Assembly (NCBI GenBank): GCA_030642585.1
Contig: DAOWNN010000024.1
Location: 1 to 13,110, forward strand
From: Bacteroidota bacterium
GTDB lineage: Bacteria; Bacteroidota; Bacteroidia; Bacteroidales; VadinHA17
Length of the DNA: 13,110 nucleotides
Direction: 5' to 3'
This document shows, one piece after another, positions 12,593-13,110 of the stretch (positions are counted from its first letter, which is position 1; every line of letters begins with the position of its first letter). The position numbers were made by a program, and so were the translations under genes. The notes under the pieces were generated by a model. That model was not told the origin of the DNA. It ran no database searches and worked only from the letters and a program-made list of their open reading frames with translations.

Positions 12593-13110
12593 AACAATTC
12601 TTTTAGATTTAAGATATATGTAAGTTAATAAAATATAGACACTTGTCCAAAATCGAGAATGCTTTCTCGCTAATATCAAAAACACCAAACGGATTTTCAA
12701 ATCTAAAATCTGAGTAGCTCGGGGTTGAAGCGAGAGGAGGGTCCGTACCTGTATGATTAATCAAATATTACGGATAATTAGGACCAAATGAATAATGTCT
12801 ATTGTTTGAACAACATATTTTTCGCAAAAATGATTTGCCTTATTTTTCACAACTACGTCCTTGTATTCGCAAGTCTTTTTCAAAATAATTACCAAATCAC
12901 TTTGTGTCAAGTAATTAAATAGCTATATATAGATTGTGATATCACCTAAATAAGTGCAAATAAAAAAGGAATAAAACTCTAGCGACAAACATTACCTTCT
13001 TTAAACCAGATAATTAATAGCCCTAAAAGGGCATCAGATAATAGCCAGGGGCGACTTGCCTACCGGCAGGAAGCCCCTGGTGATAAACAAAAAACAAAAA
13101 GAGGTCCGCA
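12593..13110. other. Gene-free, AT-rich stretch at the right edge
   Basis: No convincing coding region or RNA gene is seen. The stretch CTGAGTAGCTCGGGG (12710-12724) recalls a tRNA D-arm, but nothing after it folds as a tRNA. It contains a small hairpin CGAGAA/TTCTCG (12654-12669), two adjacent 10-bp palindromes, CTATATATAG (12923-12932) and GTGATATCAC (12936-12945), and a REP-like hairpin pair at the end. The palindromes may belong to the control region of a gene beyond the window. Confidence 0.55.
13020..13080. repeat. REP-like pair of hairpins
   Basis: Hairpin A is GCCC (13020-13023), TAAAA, GGGC (13029-13032). After 12 bases comes hairpin B, CCAGGGGC (13045-13052) paired with GCCCCTGG (13073-13080). 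Inside B is a second stem, CTTGCC (13055-13060) with GGCAGG (13065-13070), containing one G-T pair, around TACC. The sequence is GC-rich in an AT-rich setting and continues into an A-rich tract and GAGGTCCGCA at the edge. AGCCCTAAAAGGGC followed by a CCAGGGGC/GCCCCTGG stem resembles repeats often found beside REP-associated (RAYT/IS200-like) transposase genes, so such a gene could lie just to the right. Confidence 0.5.

Noticed and set aside
12710..12752. tRNA-like stretch (GTAGCTCGGGG...)
   Set aside because: No acceptor, anticodon or T-arm pairing can be built around it; the resemblance is limited to the D-arm-like words.
1..13110. CRISPR array or prophage genes
   Set aside because: No regularly spaced identical repeats and no phage structural, integrase or replication genes are present.

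Overview
The window looks like chromosomal DNA of a member of the Bacteroidota. Genes mostly lack Shine-Dalgarno sequences and have AT-rich leaders. Several sit just downstream of matches to the Bacteroidota -7 element TAnnTTTG. The families present (a SiaC-type DUF1987 protein, an RprXY-like two-component pair, an exported Asp-box repeat protein, and a lipoprotein with a class I amidotransferase-like fold) are common in that phylum. No 16S or other phylogenetic marker is present, so a finer placement is not supported.

Layout, left to right. (1) Positions 1-539: the truncated start of aat (leucyl/phenylalanyl-tRNA-protein transferase, minus strand), which runs off the left edge. (2) 794-1177: a lone SiaC-family regulatory phosphoprotein (plus), converging on rlmN (1328-2353, minus) across a shared hairpin. 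(3) 2354-2573: a divergent control region with two separate inverted-repeat structures. (4) 2574-5270: a large exported protein with ten Asp-box repeats, ending at a 26-bp perfect palindrome. (5) 5419-8277: an exported coiled-coil protein of unknown function (minus), divergent from a histidine kinase/OmpR-type response regulator pair (plus). Between them lies a run of TTAACA hexamers at exact 11-bp spacing, the pattern expected for an OmpR/PhoB-family regulator. (6) 8278-8575: a gene-free island with hairpins and an AAGATAAAAG-type low-complexity repeat. (7) 12212 down to 8576: a three-gene minus-strand operon of two tandem, closely related exported N-terminal-cysteine hydrolases followed by a lipoprotein with a BPL_N/GATase1-like domain. 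(8) 12392-12592: a 66-residue membrane protein. (9) 12593-13110: gene-free DNA ending in a REP-like pair of hairpins at the right edge.

Two units deserve most attention. The first is the kinase/regulator/exported-protein module, where the operator-like array points toward the unknown exported protein and suggests it is the direct output of the signalling pair. The second is the hydrolase operon, which combines two secreted amide hydrolases, whose cysteine nucleophile falls exactly at the predicted signal-peptide cleavage site, with a lipid-anchored amidotransferase-like enzyme. This would suit an envelope or extracellular pathway acting on amide bonds, but the substrate cannot be read from the sequence. 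Nothing here is a CRISPR array, prophage, complete insertion sequence, or tRNA or rRNA gene.
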